Position numbers and translations under genes: made by a program. Shown piece by piece: positions 12,066-27,000 of a stretch of 64,000 nt of DNA. The DNA is from Telopea speciosissima. Taxonomy: Eukaryota > Streptophyta > Magnoliopsida > Proteales > Proteaceae. The notes under the pieces are model-generated. The model saw only the letters and a program-made list of their open reading frames with translations, ran no database searches and was not told the DNA's origin. The stretch is from positions 33,216,946 through 33,280,945 of the forward strand of contig NC_057926.1 in NCBI RefSeq assembly GCF_018873765.1, given 5' to 3'. The stretch's first letter is position 1. Every line of letters begins with the position of its first letter.

Positions 12066-15000
12066 TCAAGAAATGTTGCTGCCCAAGTGGCTAAAGACTC
12101 TTGTTTTGAACACCCGCGCTAAATCTACAATTTCAGCCTCTTTTAACTGGGTCCGCTTCATGGTATCAGCTTTAAGGAAGGCACTGCCTCTCCGTGACAT
12201 TTTATTTGCAACATCAACAGTCAAGCTTGCCATATCTCTGGAGCTGGTCAGTAACCCCAGGACAGTTGCTGAATAGAAGGAGTTAGATGCCAGTCTATTC
12301 AAAAGAATCAAAGCCTCCCGTATTAGCGAGGTCCTGCATATACAGTGAAAGATAATACGCAGCAGTAAAATTTCAACCATAATTTGTAATGGCTAATCAA
12401 TTCATATAGCAAATAATCCCTTTACTCCAAAAAACCAAATCAATTTTAGGCAAACAAATTGGTGAGCAATCAAGAATCTTATTTCCCCTTTTTCCACCAG
12501 ACTAACACAACTGCATTTTCCCTATCATTTGTTCCTCTTGCTGTACTTGACCAAACCAAGCCTTTTACCAATTGAATGTGGTCGGCTACATGAATCCTGG
12601 TTTGCTAATAAACCCTATTCAAACCCATATTTATTGGTAAACCAAAGGCATTCATTTCTATTGTCACTACTTCCCACGCAATCTTTGGCCTACCCCTTGA
12701 TCTTTTAACTCCTCTAATCCGTAAATATCCTTTTTTTCTTTTGCAGTTTTACCTTGTAATATCTTTATGAAAAGAAGCTTTTAGCATTTTCACCAAGACA
12801 CAGATATTTTCAAAATGGTTCCCCTCCCCCCCCCCCCCCCCGGGCCTTTCTCCATTATTACTGCCTCCTCTATTACACCTACTATCTTGGTGTGACATGG
12901 AGGGCAAGGATCCACGTTGCTTAGCTGAGATTTTACTTATTTCATGGGTTATCCTCTTTCCTCTTACTTTCATTTTTCATTTTTCATCTCACTTTTCTTA
13001 TCGCATTTCTTCACTTATATTCTTTATTCCTCTTACGTTCATCTCCCTTTGTGTGGATCTCAGTTTTCCCTACTTTGTTTTGAAAGGATCCATGTAGCAG
13101 ACCCCATTTAGTTGGGATAAGGCTGAGTTGTTGTTGTTGTTGGATCTTGGTGTGACATGATCAATCCAGAGTTCTGGACCATCTATAACAGGGCATCTCT
13201 CTAGCAGCTAGCTGTATCCCCTCTTGGTGTAATAAGGACATGCGCAATCCACAGACCAGACCATTTTTTGTAGGAGGCCTCTGGGTTAGCAATGCATACG
13301 GTTCACCATAACACATCAATTTTGAGCCTTCACATGTGGAACTTTCCACTAACAGCGCCAACAAAATTAAAATTTTAAATTACAAACCAGAAAGGAAAAG
13401 AAGAGTTTTCTTTTGCTGCTTTCTATTTTTGGAATACTTTTCTTTTTGGCCATCTTACAGTCAGCTACTGGATGAACTTTGCCAAAGGCAATGAGACATA
13501 GAGACATTTTTGGGCGCCACCCCCCAGGCCCGAACTGGCCCAAGTATTTTTGTTGTAAGATTGGCGAGTCCTTAGATCCCTTTGTACACTATACATCTAG
13601 TAAACTCATCCCTTGAACAGGTAAAGTACTAAATACCGTGAACTGCTTGATGTCCATTAAAAATGCTAATTGCTTAATTAGACCTATCACCTGACTTGCA
13701 AGTCAACTCACCTCATCCATGTTCAGAGAATGAAGCAAGCTGAGTTTCAGCCCGAGGTTCCTCGACTTTAGCCTCACAAGTTGGGAACCTTAACGAAATC
13801 ATATTTGGAAATTTCAAGGTAAAAAAGTAAACATAAGTAGGTATTACACAAACTTTTACCTCTCTCTGCAGGTTTCCAGTGGTCCAGTCGATTCTTCTGC
13901 TTCTGCATCCATCTCTGATGCCAATACCCGCATAATCAATTCAAGAAAATTTATCCTTTTGGACGTCCCTGGACCCAACAAAACTTCAAAGCCAGATTTT
14001 CCAGAAGATGTTACAAAAGCCAACAAGATGATAGCATGCTTACGGAGTTTCAGCTCCTGAAATTCCCAGCAGTATTAAGATTCAGAAATGGGCAACAATT
14101 TCCAAACCACCATTCAAAGAGAGTTTTTTGAACAGACTAGGCTCATTAATCTATACCGATTAGAGTTATTAAGATGAGAAGCAAGTAGCTGATTGAAGTA
14201 GAACACAAAAAAATACCTCGAAACAATAAGAAAAATATAATGAAAATACACATGAATCAAATCTATCAGGGAAAGAATAGAATGTACCGAAAAGATATGT
14301 GAACTAAACCATAGAAAATTTATTCTAGGTGAAAATAACAGCATACAACAATACCAAATTACAAGTAATGAACAAGTAAAAACAAAGCATAAGTTCTATT
14401 GAGATAACCAATGCACGGGATACAAAGCCTAAGCTCTATAGCCTGACCAATGTGCAAAATTTACAGAGCAAGGTCTGCTAGTTCCACAAAGCAAAACCTT
14501 AAGGCTATAGTTGTCAAACAAACATAACTTATGTTTTTTCTCAAATAGAGCAGCACAACCACAAATGCAAACCACATTTTTTTCATCATGCATACCAGAG
14601 TATCATTTCCACTGCATGCCAAACATTCTGCCAAGCCCTCCAGAATACTACCGAATTCTTGAAATGCTGAAGCATCTTCTGGGCCATCAGGCGCATTTCC
14701 AGCACTTCCATCACCATCTTTACAACCGGAACAGAACATCATCAAAAGCTTCGGACCTTCAGTGCAATATAGACAACAAAAAGTGTTAGTAGATTTGGTC
14801 CAAGTCGTACAAGTACCAGTTAAAACTTCAGATGTAGAGCTCAGAGAATCAGACGCAATCATCCTCTCATGTTTTCCATTTATAGAAAATCAAAATCTTT
14901 ATTTAATAATTAGAAGAATATTATTGAACAATTTCCCCTTGAAAAGATAGCCCAAAAGAACATGAGAAAATTGAAAACCCACACTTTTTTGTCATAAGGT

Positions 15001-18000
15001 GTTTCATGCACCCCCCCCCCCCCCCAACATGCTCAAGACCTTCTCTTTAAATTTCCTACATGGTTGCTCACATAAGGTGCCTTCCATGTAATGGTGTATC
15101 TTTCACCACAAGGCGAAAATTATCTCATGATTTGAGCCTCATCTCCCAATATGGAGTCAACTACATGAACCATATCCACCAATCCACAATATCTGCAGAG
15201 ACATCTTCATAAAAACATAAGTATTCACTTCATCATCTTTTCCTTTTTTATTGACAAGAAAGATAATATTACTAGTGGGTGAGCCTTGGTGCAACGGTTA
15301 AGTGGCGCTATTACAACCATCAGGTTGCGGGTTCAAACATGGAAATAGCCTCTCCACGAAGCGGGGGCAAGGCTGCGTACATTTTCCCCTCCCAGACCCT
15401 GCAGTAGTGGGAGCCTCATGCACCGGGATGCTCTTTAAAGATAATATTACTAATGACATAGAAGCTTTACAACAATACCAGGAAAAGAAAACGTATGAGA
15501 AAAAGGGATCCAAGAAATTCACCAAACAAAACCAATCTGCTCTCCATTAGCACCAATCAGGACTGCAATGCCAATTGGATACATTCACCTTTATGTTGTT
15601 TCTCATAGTCCTTCCATCTAAACATTAATTATTGGCCCATGCTAAAAAATGAAATATGTCTTAATTGTCAAAGAGTCAACATCTTGTCCCTCTTTGATGG
15701 CCAGTCTTATTCTCATTGTAGAGAAGTTCTATTCAATATCGTAGGAACATGCTAAGCACATAGCAGTATAGCACTCAGAAAAATCACATCATCATTCTAG
15801 CCACCCAGCACAAATTATGTGAGCAACATTCTCCATAACCCGTTCATCCTTACTGAGAATCAAACATATTTGGGCATCTCCTAGCATTTCAATAAACAAA
15901 AAGCAATTTTTAATATTTTAACACATTCTCATTCTAAATATTCATACACAAATGCAATTCAAATACAACCAACACAAGGAACCTAACATAAGATAATTTA
16001 TAAGGTCGATGCTTTCCAGTTTCCCCTACCAGTCTAAAATAAAGAAAACTCAAGGAACCAGTTGTATCTTTATGTTTTGGATGGAATCAATCTGAAGGAA
16101 AAAAAATAGAGTGGACTTACAATTCAGAAGAAGAAATAGAAGACGCAGAGCTTGCTCACGCACACGGAAACCGATTTCCTTCCTCAATAATAGTGATATG
16201 CTTCTAAAAGATAGTGCCAACCCATACCTTATCATGATTCAAGCCACAGTTCAGTAGAATACATGTCCAATTGTTAAATAATAAAAACACACACACACAT
16301 ACACAGAAGTTCATGTGATGAAAGTAGCTCCATAACTTACTTTTCTCTCTCGGAATAGGGATCACTTCTCGTTAGAATCATATTCAGGATAGATAAAGCT
16401 TCTACTTGTACTTCTTCTTTACTCCCAACAGCAATTTGATGCATCATTTCAAAAAGGGACATCCAATCCATACCAGAAAGAAAGGTCATGTTGCTAGGAT
16501 TTTCATGATCCTTCTTGGATAGAATTCCCACACTGAAGGATCTAACACTGGATGAAGCATGGTTTGACAATACTGAATTATCCTTAGGCAGACCAAACTG
16601 GACTTCACTATGTACTCCTTCAGATTCATGCAAATCCTTAACACTCTCAGAGCAAATGCCCTCAGCAATCACATTGTCCCTGAGTAGAGTACACTGAAAA
16701 GATCAAATCAAAGTTCATAAGAATTTGCATGTAAAAGAATTTTTGGAAATGTTAAAAAGCAGATCAATGTAATGGCTAGATCATTAAATAAGCAAAGACA
16801 AGTCTCACTCAAAGTATTAGAAAAAGTAAAGGAAAAGGGAGGGGGACAAATGTAAAGAATCAGCCTCATGCAAGTAATTGCATCAAAATTTTACAAGCAA
16901 ATAGTTGAACTAGGAAATTTTTAGAATCATAAGTTGAGAAACTCAACTCAGCCTTATCCCAACTAAATGGGGTTGGCTACATGGATTCTTTGTCTCCAGT
17001 CAGATCTATTCAAAGCCATACTTGTTACTAGTCCTAAGCAATGTATGTCTTTCCCCACTTCTCCCAGAGTCATTTTAGGCCTACCCCTGGCTCTTTTAGC
17101 TCCCTTCAATCTAAATCAAATCACCCTCTGTACTGGACCATTCAAAGGACTTTGTTGCACATGTCCATGCCACCACAAACGACTTTCTCGCAACTTATCA
17201 TAAATAAGAGCTACTCCTAAATTAGCTCTAATTTGTTCATTCCTTATTTTATCCTTTCTAGTTTTACCACTCATCTATCTAAACATCCTTATTTCAGCTA
17301 CACTAAGTTTATTCATAAGTTAAGAAACCAAAGGTCAGAAAACATGTGTGAGGTTCAGCAAGGACACAACATTGAAAGAAACAAGGAGTTCACACTAAAA
17401 ATTGAATTATCCAACATCACTACTGCACTAGGAGTTCACACTAAAAATTGAATTATCCAACATCACTACTGCACTAGGAGTTCACACTAAAAATTGAATT
17501 ATCCAAAATCACTACTGCACTGAGTCCCCACCTCCGGCCTCTTCCAAACAAAGGGGAAAAAACTGCAAAATTATTCAGGTAAAATGGGAGATTTCTTTTC
17601 TGAGTTTTCTGTGTTTCATTTACCTTCTGTGCTTGTGTGTGTGCGCACATGCGTGTGGAATATTTAAGTCCGCCATATTGATAAACCAGATTTTTTTCCA
17701 TAGAGGGGTTTGAAAAAAACCTAAATATCTTTATCATGTCAAGCAATGGCCTGTTTTATTTTACTTCAGGTGCTGGTAGTTTTTTTTTTTTTTTTTAATA
17801 CTTGATTTTATGATTTTTTTGGCAGTACAAAATATCTGTTTGTTAATGCAATACCCTTTAACCCAATGCCATGCTTCATTGTTCCTTTTAACATGTTTAT
17901 ATTCTTATTTAACACAATAAATTCACAGTATGCATAAGCAAAAGTTGATTTAGAACCTCTAGTTAACTTATACTCTTTTAGTGTCGTATGAGTCAATCCA

Positions 18001-21000
18001 AAGCTTCATTTTATTGTTCGATGTCACTAGAGCGCTGAAATCAGTGGTGATCATATCGTGCTATGGTCAAGTTTTTTTTTTTTGTTTTGGGGTCAGAGCT
18101 AAGGTCAAGTTAGGTGTGTTTAAGTTGAATCCAAGGCCTCAACCATTTGGACTGGCTCAATTCAAGTCTAGGTTAATTCAATCCCCAAGGGTTCCAACCA
18201 AAGCCATCCACAATTAGGTTTAGGGTAGAAGAACTTGGGAATTTTATGGGGAGAAGACATAGCCAACATTGAGACATTAACATTTGAGAATTTGAGTCAT
18301 GGGCTCAAGCCTTAAGCCAAACTAGTTGACACTCTACAAAGCAAACATTAGGCACCAGGAATGAACTGAACCTACTATCAAGAAAAAGAGAAGGGAGAAG
18401 GCACCTTGGGAGGGGTGACAAGAATTTAGCCCTAAATCATGTAATTGATCTTTGTAGAATTGGTGGTGTTTTTATTTCCCCCCCCCCCCACACTTCCAGT
18501 ACAAACTGAATGCTGACACAGTACAAAGCAAACATTAAGCCCCATGAATGAACTGAACCTACTACCAAGAAAAAGGGAGAAGGCACCTTGGGAGGGTTGA
18601 CAAGAATTTAGCCCTAAATCATGTAATTGATCCTTGTAGAATTGGTGGTGCCCCCCCCCCCCCAACTTCCTAGTACAAACCAAATGGTGAGTTATATTCG
18701 AAAATCATATGAAGTATTAACTTGCAGCCAAGGTTTAGCTAAGTTTCACCATTTCAAAATTCAGAAGCACAACAGATTTTAAAAATATCCAAAAATGCAA
18801 TGTATGGTGGAGCAGATAGAGGCACTGTGCACATGTATTAGTTAAGCACAAGATTTCCTAATCAAGAACACATACTTGTAGGTTGATACTTGAATGGGAA
18901 ACAAAAGATATCCTGAATAACATAGAAACAATGAGAAGCTGCAAGCTCTACCTTCTTTCAAATCTCCCGTTGAACCTCAACAACTGCTGTAATATTACAC
19001 GTACTATACGAAGAGATCTATATACAACAACAACCTGCACTAACTGAAGTCAAATACAGAAAAAGAAAATAGAAAGCAACAGAAGAGAAAACACTACTCC
19101 ACGGTGAATACAAGTATCATATATTAAAGAATATACAGAAACTATCATTCAACAGACGATGAAGTATTAGATTATTACGTAATACAGCAGTAGTGATCTG
19201 GGCACACTCTTTTATTTTTTTATTTTTTTATTTTTTTATTTTTTTATTTTTTTATTTTTGCTACAAGAGGTGCATTCACTGCAAGCTGTATTTAAACTTT
19301 GACTTTCTTTAGAAATGGCAATACTACCCTCTCAACAAAGCAGTTGAAAGGAAATCTGAACAGGAAAGAGACATTGGGGCAGAGACAGGAGCATCAGGAA
19401 GAGATCCTGACGATGAAGAAAGCAAGCTAGCCACGAAAATTTGAACTTGCACTATTGAAGAACAGAAGGAAATCACTCCCCATTTCCAATTTCCTGATTT
19501 TGAAGAGTAGAAAGACAATGTTTGGCTTGACATCAAGACATGAGAAACTCTGATTAGCCTTTTGCAGTTGTATTCCCTCCCCTTCTGTTCTATCAGTTGG
19601 GAATATAGCATTCTCATTGCCCTTTTTGCTTTTGGCACCTTAGTCGTCTCTGCTGCCGTTGCAAAGGAAGATAGCTCAGATTTAGACTAGAATCAGCCTC
19701 CAGGATAAAATGGGAGCTACGAATCATATTACAATCCTAGATAAGTTATTGGTGAAGCATTTATTGTTAATGTTCCACTCATCAGGAATCTTAGGTTGAC
19801 TGTGGCCATGCAACTTCTATAAAATGAAGTCAATGGGTGTTTGATTGAAATAAGAAAGGTTGTTGAGCTGTTTAGTAATTGCCTTTGCTTTCCTGACATA
19901 AGGGTTACAATGTTTACGATTGAACTTTATATCTGTTTGTGTGACCTTTGAAAGTCGAAACTCATTCGGAGAGAGTTATATGTTTCCAAGGCAAGCTCAG
20001 GAGAAAAAGAGAGAAAATTCTTTGTTGCCCATCTCCAAAACCCAAAACCAGCAAAACCAACAGTTTTTGGATGATGAATCAATTTCTCAAAGAGCATCTG
20101 AAATTGGAGATTGCTTCCTTTCGCAATCTCACCAGCACTTAATTGCTTCTTTTCACAATTTCTCCAGCACAATTGAGAGAGAGAGAGACATACAACCCCA
20201 TCAAAGGCATACTTTGACAGTGGTTCATCCTGTTTAGAGTGATAGGAGCTTCATCTACGATTCATCCGCAGATGAGAGGTTTACAGAAGAAATGAAGTGC
20301 AAACTGGGGTTTTTTATTTTTTTTGCCCCGGGGGGGGGGGTTTAAAAGAGGTTAATGTTGTCATTTTAAAAAGTTCAAAGTAAAAGCCAGCTGGCATGCC
20401 ATTTGACATTGAGGATCATCAGAAGTATGTGAATGGTTCACCATAATGAGCTTTCAGCTCTGAAACATAAATGATGGAAGTGTGGTGTACGCCAACCAAG
20501 CTAATTTAATCATCTAAAGAACTATTACAGAAAAAAGTAGTGAGAATGAATAATGTTTGCTCAGCTTCTTACCCAGAAACAAGACCCAGTTTGAAAGGCT
20601 CAAAACAAACCAAACCAACACAAGATCCAAATAATAAAATTAAAAAATTAAAAAAAGAGAAGAAATTGCAAGGGAAAAGCAGTCCCATAATAGAACCCAT
20701 AACTAAAATTATCTAAACATTGCATATGTGATGTCATAGATCTATTTCCGATATGAACAGAACTAATTTTGATCCAACAAAAACTATATTCCTTCGTAAA
20801 GGAGCATTGGACTTCGAAGCTCAAGACTGCAAGTATTATCTAGTGTCACTAAATCCAATGTCAGCAAAATAGAATAAGAAGTGAAAAACCGTCAGCTATA
20901 CCTACAATAAAAACAGTCTATCTGAAACATGGTTAACAGAAATGCATTAGAGGATAATGGATAAATTGGACATTGCAGATATTGTTTTCTAGCTACCTAA

Positions 21001-24000
21001 AGTTAGTTCCAGCTTGACAATGTCAATTACATTTTGACAACCGAAGGGGAAATGAATATTGGATCCATGTAACTCAGATAACCCAGTGCTATGATGCAAG
21101 ATGTTGGGATAAAAATCCAAGACGCACATATTTGTTAAATCATGCATAGTAAACTTGATAACCCTTCAATTAATGGGTCAAGTTCTATTGCTTTAAAAGA
21201 AAATTAAAGGATTTACAAAAATTATCACAAAAATGAGCAAAAAAGAACAACTTCCTAAACACATACCAAGCAACTTATTTTGTTCACTCACATTTTCCAG
21301 AAAACAGAGGTCCAGTAATGCTTTGAACAAAGAATCCAACTGTACCATCTCGTTACTTATCTGCAACATAGATCCAAATGAGAAATCAACCCATAAATGA
21401 GACAAACCAACCAAACAAGCATATTACATGTCATGAAAAAAATAGTAACATTTCAAAAATATATATTGGTTGAATGTGAAGTTGGAAGAAGAGTATAGTT
21501 TTTACAGGCTCCTGCCTTTTTTGCCTATTAGGGTACAGACATTATCATCTATCAGGATGGCGAGTCATATGTAAATACAAGACAAGAACAATATAAATTA
21601 TTTAGTTAAACCATTGTAAGTAATATTTCATCCCATGTAATTAACTCAGATGGGATAACACAAATGCTGCAAATTTCTCTCGCGGAGGGGGAGGGAATAA
21701 GTGCAAACCCCAAAGTTCTTATAAGGTTTCTTCCAAAACCCCAAATCTAATCACTCGACGAAAGCTGTTGCCAAGTCAAATTCAATGACAAATTTTAGAG
21801 GCAAAGCCAGCTCCTGCATCAGGTGTGCAATACTTTTATCATCAGGTCTATGCATTACAGCCTGAGTGAAGGAAACATCAGATTGATGGCAAAAGGACGA
21901 TTATTAGTTTAGCTCACATGTAAATTTGATACAACTTGAGCAAAAAATAATGGATATGTTTGGGTTTGCTGCTGTTTCTTTCAGATTTATGTTGTCTTGG
22001 TAGTTCATTGAGTTAAGGTGAACTTCAGGACTTGGAAATGCATTTGCCCATGAACCTCCTGAATGACTAACATACCTTGGTGACTATAAAATCAATTATC
22101 AAGCTCCAGGGATCTAAATTTTCTACCAAATTATATTCTGGAACTAGGTATCACCTAAAGTACATTATTCCCATAATGCAGAGCACAATAAGTGTCTCAA
22201 TGTATACAAGCTGATCAGAAGAGGTAAACTATGACAAATGTCTCCATAATGGGGGAAATAGACAACTAAAGTGCAAATAACAAATTATTTCTGCAAATTT
22301 GCTATGCAGGCATCGAAGAACACATATTCACTGTATCCAAGGTCAACTACAGAAGCGCATTTGAGTGCATCCAAATGTAAATTATAAATGTTTGGATCCA
22401 GGGTTTGTAGGCATTGGAGAATAGACCCTTTTGCTACATTGCAGAGCTCTATAAAGCAGAAAAAAATTTGCACTTAAGAGGAGAAGAAAAGTTAAATGAG
22501 GCAATCTTAAGAACAGTAAAATCTTCTTGCCATTGCACCTCCACTCTGAGGAAATTCAAAGTCTTTAATTATCTGGGGTCACTGCTTCTTTTTCTAGCGG
22601 GTATGACATAATTTATGGTGGAAATAGGATAGCTTTCTGATTCAAAGTATTGTTCTCATTTTTTTCTAACTAAAAAGTACCCTGCTCACAAGCTAAAAAG
22701 AGACTCAAGGGGAAAGAGGGGGGGGGGGGGGGGGGCTTGCAAACCTGCAACAAGGCATCAGACAGTAATAGAAACATCTATAGATCTTGAAGGCAATTTT
22801 AGAACACTAAAACATTAATTCCTCTTTTCTTCTGAAACAGAAGCACAAGCCTGAAAAGCCAGAAGCCTGGGCGCATCAAGCACAGGTCTTCTTATTTGAG
22901 TACGTAGATGGCTGACTTGGTGTGTTACAGTCAACAGAAGGTAGCACTCCGTGAAGCTCGAAGTTACTGTCTCACTGAGTAACCAACTCAGTGATATGAT
23001 CAAAGATCTACACTGACAACGTATTAACAACAAACAACAGTAGAGGGGCAGAATTTTAGACAAAGTTAGATTCAAATGGGCCATAAAACTGTAATATTTA
23101 CCCAAAAATTCAGGTCATAAACTATATCCCCAAAATTTTATCATAAGAACAATGATAAAGCTCTTTTCCAGTTAAAGTAATAGGTTCATAATGAGCAATA
23201 AACTTTTGGATAAATTTATGATGCATGCCAATAGAATAGCAATATACTGGAAGACCTTTTAGGAAGAAAAGAGAAGTACAAGTAATCACATTGTTCAGAG
23301 AAGTAGTTGGCACCTTGGTTAACAAAAAGTAGAGACAAGAAATTTTTGCAGCTTCAGCCGACTGAGCAGACTGCATGTGATCATGCAAAGCCACATCAGA
23401 AAATTTTTTGTCTGCCAGACGATCCTGATTTATTTTGGAGGATATATTCATGTTCATACACCCGAAAAGGACATGTAAATCTTCCGCACAAGTTACAACC
23501 AACTTGGAGACAAGATCTTTGCCAGAGACTTGGCCCCCTGGATAACCCCATACAAAAAGCAACTTCTTCAAAAGATCTTGTTGAGAAGATATATCATTCT
23601 TTCTTATAAGGTGAGAATTATCATAAGATGTTTCTGTTTGAACTCCAACAGCTTTACGGGATATCAAGGCTAGCAACCAACAACCCAAAAATATGTCAGA
23701 ACAGAAAAAAAAGAAAAATTTCTTGAAAAAGTAGTGTTATTTAGCATTTCCTTTTCCTATTCAACTCTCAAGTCTCACCACTATTAATCCGAGGGCCAGC
23801 CAGGTCGGCTAAAGTATCTGCATTCTGACACTGGAGAGAGGTGAGGTAATAATCTTCAGCAGTTGCTCCATACTCCCTGCCAGTTTACCAGTCCATGCAT
23901 AATTTTCAGGAAAAATTGATGTACAGTTGTTACAAATAAAATAATCAAATGACTCGTCCCTCCACGGAAAAAAATTAAATAGTAATGGTTAACATACAAA

Positions 24001-27000
24001 TTTAAACAATACAAACCAGAAATCCCCTGACCACTTAGTAGACAAGGTTAAGACAAAAGTAAATCATGATAATGAATTACAGGTAAAACCAGTATTGTTT
24101 TAAGTATCGATAGGTATCGTCTAGTATCGGCCGATATGTATCATATTGATGGGTACCGATACAATACTTATTTTTCAAATAAATTTTGTATTGACCAATA
24201 CGGGACCGATACAGTCCGATACGATCCAATACAGGTAAGATACACCTGTTATGTCTCTGTAGAATTTCGTGAATACTAGATTGTCTCTGTGACAATGGCC
24301 ATGCCTTTATTTATAATCTTAGAATTTTACAACTATGGAATGACTTACTCAACACTCAACTAGCACATTTAACATGTGCATAATGAACCTAGACACTATA
24401 GGTACAAGGACAATATTACCCCTGAACCCATATTATAACACTCCCCCTCAAGTGGGAGCATACATGTCAAACATGCCCAACTTGCTAACTATAGGACAAA
24501 ATAATTTACTACTAATTCCTTCGGTAAGAACATCAACCAGGTGCTCACTTGACTGAATGAATGGAACACAAATAACTCCTTGCTCCAATTTCTCCTTGAT
24601 AAAATGCCAATCGATCTCCCCATGTTTGGTACAGTAATGTTGGACCGGGTTGTGGGCAATGTTGATTACAGACTTGCTGTCACAGTAGAGTCGCATTAGA
24701 AGATCAACAATCATACCCAAATCTTGGAGAAGTCCCTTGAGCTAGAGGAGTTCACATATACCCTGAGTCATAGCTTGAAATTCAGCTTCAGCACTTGACC
24801 GAGCCACAACTGCCTGTTTCTTGCTTCTCCACGTAGTTAAATTTCCTCCAACAAATGTGCAATATCTAGAGGTTGACTTCCTATCAATTGGACTTCCTGC
24901 CCAATCTGCATCAGTGTACGCTTCTATCTAAAGATGACTTGGTGGAGAATACAAGACTCCTTTTCCAGGAGATGACTTCAGGTACCGAAGTATTCTGTAT
25001 GCAGCCTCCAAGTGAGAAGAGTGAGGATCATGCATGTATTGACTCACAACGCTTACAGTAAATGTAATATCCAGTCGGGTATGTGAAAGATATATCAACC
25101 GGCCAACTAATCTCTGTAGTTACCCTTATCCACCGGGTCACCTTCCTTACTCTTCAAAGGTGTGTTGGGCTCAAGAGGAGTATTTGCCGGTTTACAACCA
25201 AGCATCCCTATCTCACTCAATAAATCTAGGGTATATTTTCTTTGGGAAAGAGATATGCCCTTGGTTGAATAGACAACCTCAATCCCTAAGAAGTACCTTA
25301 ATCGGCCCAAATCTTTGACTTCAAATTCAATGCCCAAATAAGTCTTCAGCTTCTGGATTTCCTGTGCATCGCTGCCTGTGATAACTATGTCATCAACATA
25401 AACAATCAAAATTGTCACTTGCTGTCCCATTCTTTTAATTAACAAAGTATGGTCAACATTGCTCTGTTTATACCCATAAGCAATCATAGCCTTATTGAAC
25501 CGGCCAAACCAAGCTCTTGGTGACTGCTTCAAACCATACAGAGTTTTCTTCAACTTGCATACTTTCTCTATGTATCTGGGGAGTAAAACCAAGAGGTATC
25601 TCCATGTAAACATCTTCCTCTAGGTCTCCATGCAGGAAGGCATTCTTCACATCAAGTTGTTGGAGTTCCCAACCTTTATTCACAACACAAGAGATGATGA
25701 CTTGTACGGTATTCATCTTTGCTACAGGGGCAAAGGTTTCTTGATAGTCAATTCCTCGGGTTTGAGTAAACCCTTTGGCAACTAGTCTTGCTTTGAATCT
25801 TTCCACTGAGCCATCAGCCTTGTGTTTGACAACAAATACCCATTTACAACCAACGGGTTTCTTCCCTGGTGGAGGATTCACCAAAGCCCAGGTCTGGTTC
25901 TTCTCAAGGGCAAGCATTTCTTCGTTCATTGCATCCTTCCATTTCTGTTCAGCTATTGCTTCCTGCCAATTGTTAGAGATGGAAACAGAGGATAAAGAAG
26001 ATATAAAGGCATGGAAAGCAGATGTGAGAGAGTTATATGACACAAAGTTGGAAATAGGATGTTATGTACACCTCCTCTTTGGTTTTTGAATAGCAATAGG
26101 TAGATCGAGGATGGGATCAGGAGGAAGCTTACCAGAAATATGACTAGGAGCAGGACTTGCAGGAGCAGATGTCGATTGAGTAGGAGCGGTGGTGGTGGAC
26201 TCTTTGTACTGTGGGCCATGTAACGAAAAATCAGTTCCCCAAGAGTAAGTCTGTCTGTTGTTCTCCCCCTGGATCGGTTGCTGCTCAGTCTGCACTTCTT
26301 GTTCCTGACTTATAACTCCATCTTCCAACTCAACAGGGACATCCTCTATTGTAGGAATCTCAATATCCAAAGGAGCAATCAACGGGCCCTCTTCACCACT
26401 AAGAATCTCCCCCTGCAGAGGTGCAGGCTGTTTGAAGTAAGCTTCAGATTCCTGGAACACCACATCCATAATGACGAACACTTTCCGTGTAGGAGGATGA
26501 TAGCATCTATACCCCTTCTGAGTAGTAGAGTAACCAAGAAAAACACATCGTAGCCCTTTAGGATCAAACTTGCCGTGTACATGGTAATTTTGGGCAAACA
26601 CGACACAGTCAAAGACCTTGGGAGGCACCACAAACGTGGATTTCCCAAACAGAACGTCAAATGGGCAGCGGCCATCTAATACTCGGGATGGAAGTCGATT
26701 GATAAGATAAGCAGCTGTAAGGACAGCATCAACCCAGAAACGCGCCGGAACAGCCATGGTAAACATGAGAGAACGTGCAACCTCCAAAAGATATCTGTTC
26801 TTGCGTTCAGCCACTCCATTTTGGGCTTGAATGTCAACACAAGAAGTTTGATGTATGATTCCATAGTTGTCCAAGTATGAGAGAAATGCACCACCATATA
26901 TTCTTTTCCATTATCAGAGTGAAGAATCTTCACTTTGGCATCGAACTGGGTCTGGATCATTTTGTGGAAAAGAGTGAAACATGTGAATACATCACTTTTA

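Noticed and set aside
13700..13790. Candidate exon with a strong GTGAGT donor in SUV2 intron 12
   Set aside because: Including it introduces a stop or breaks phase; exon 12 (phase 2) joins exon 13 directly with REALILLNRL in frame.
15275..15436. tRNA gene
   Set aside because: Box A and box B are present, but the copy has a SINE body, a T-rich tail and a target duplication and cannot form a mature tRNA.
19324..19638. Minus-strand 104-codon ORF as a SUV2 exon or separate gene
   Set aside because: No family motif; the exon 7 to exon 8 junction is already in phase without it.
22285..22473. Minus-strand 62-codon ORF in SUV2 intron 6
   Set aside because: No splice sites that keep phase with its neighbours and no recognised motif.
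22815..23105. Minus-strand ORF as an extra SUV2 exon
   Set aside because: It starts after a plausible AG, but it has no family resemblance; joining 23314 directly to 21360 keeps phase 0 and gives a better reading (LTK then ISNEMVQL).
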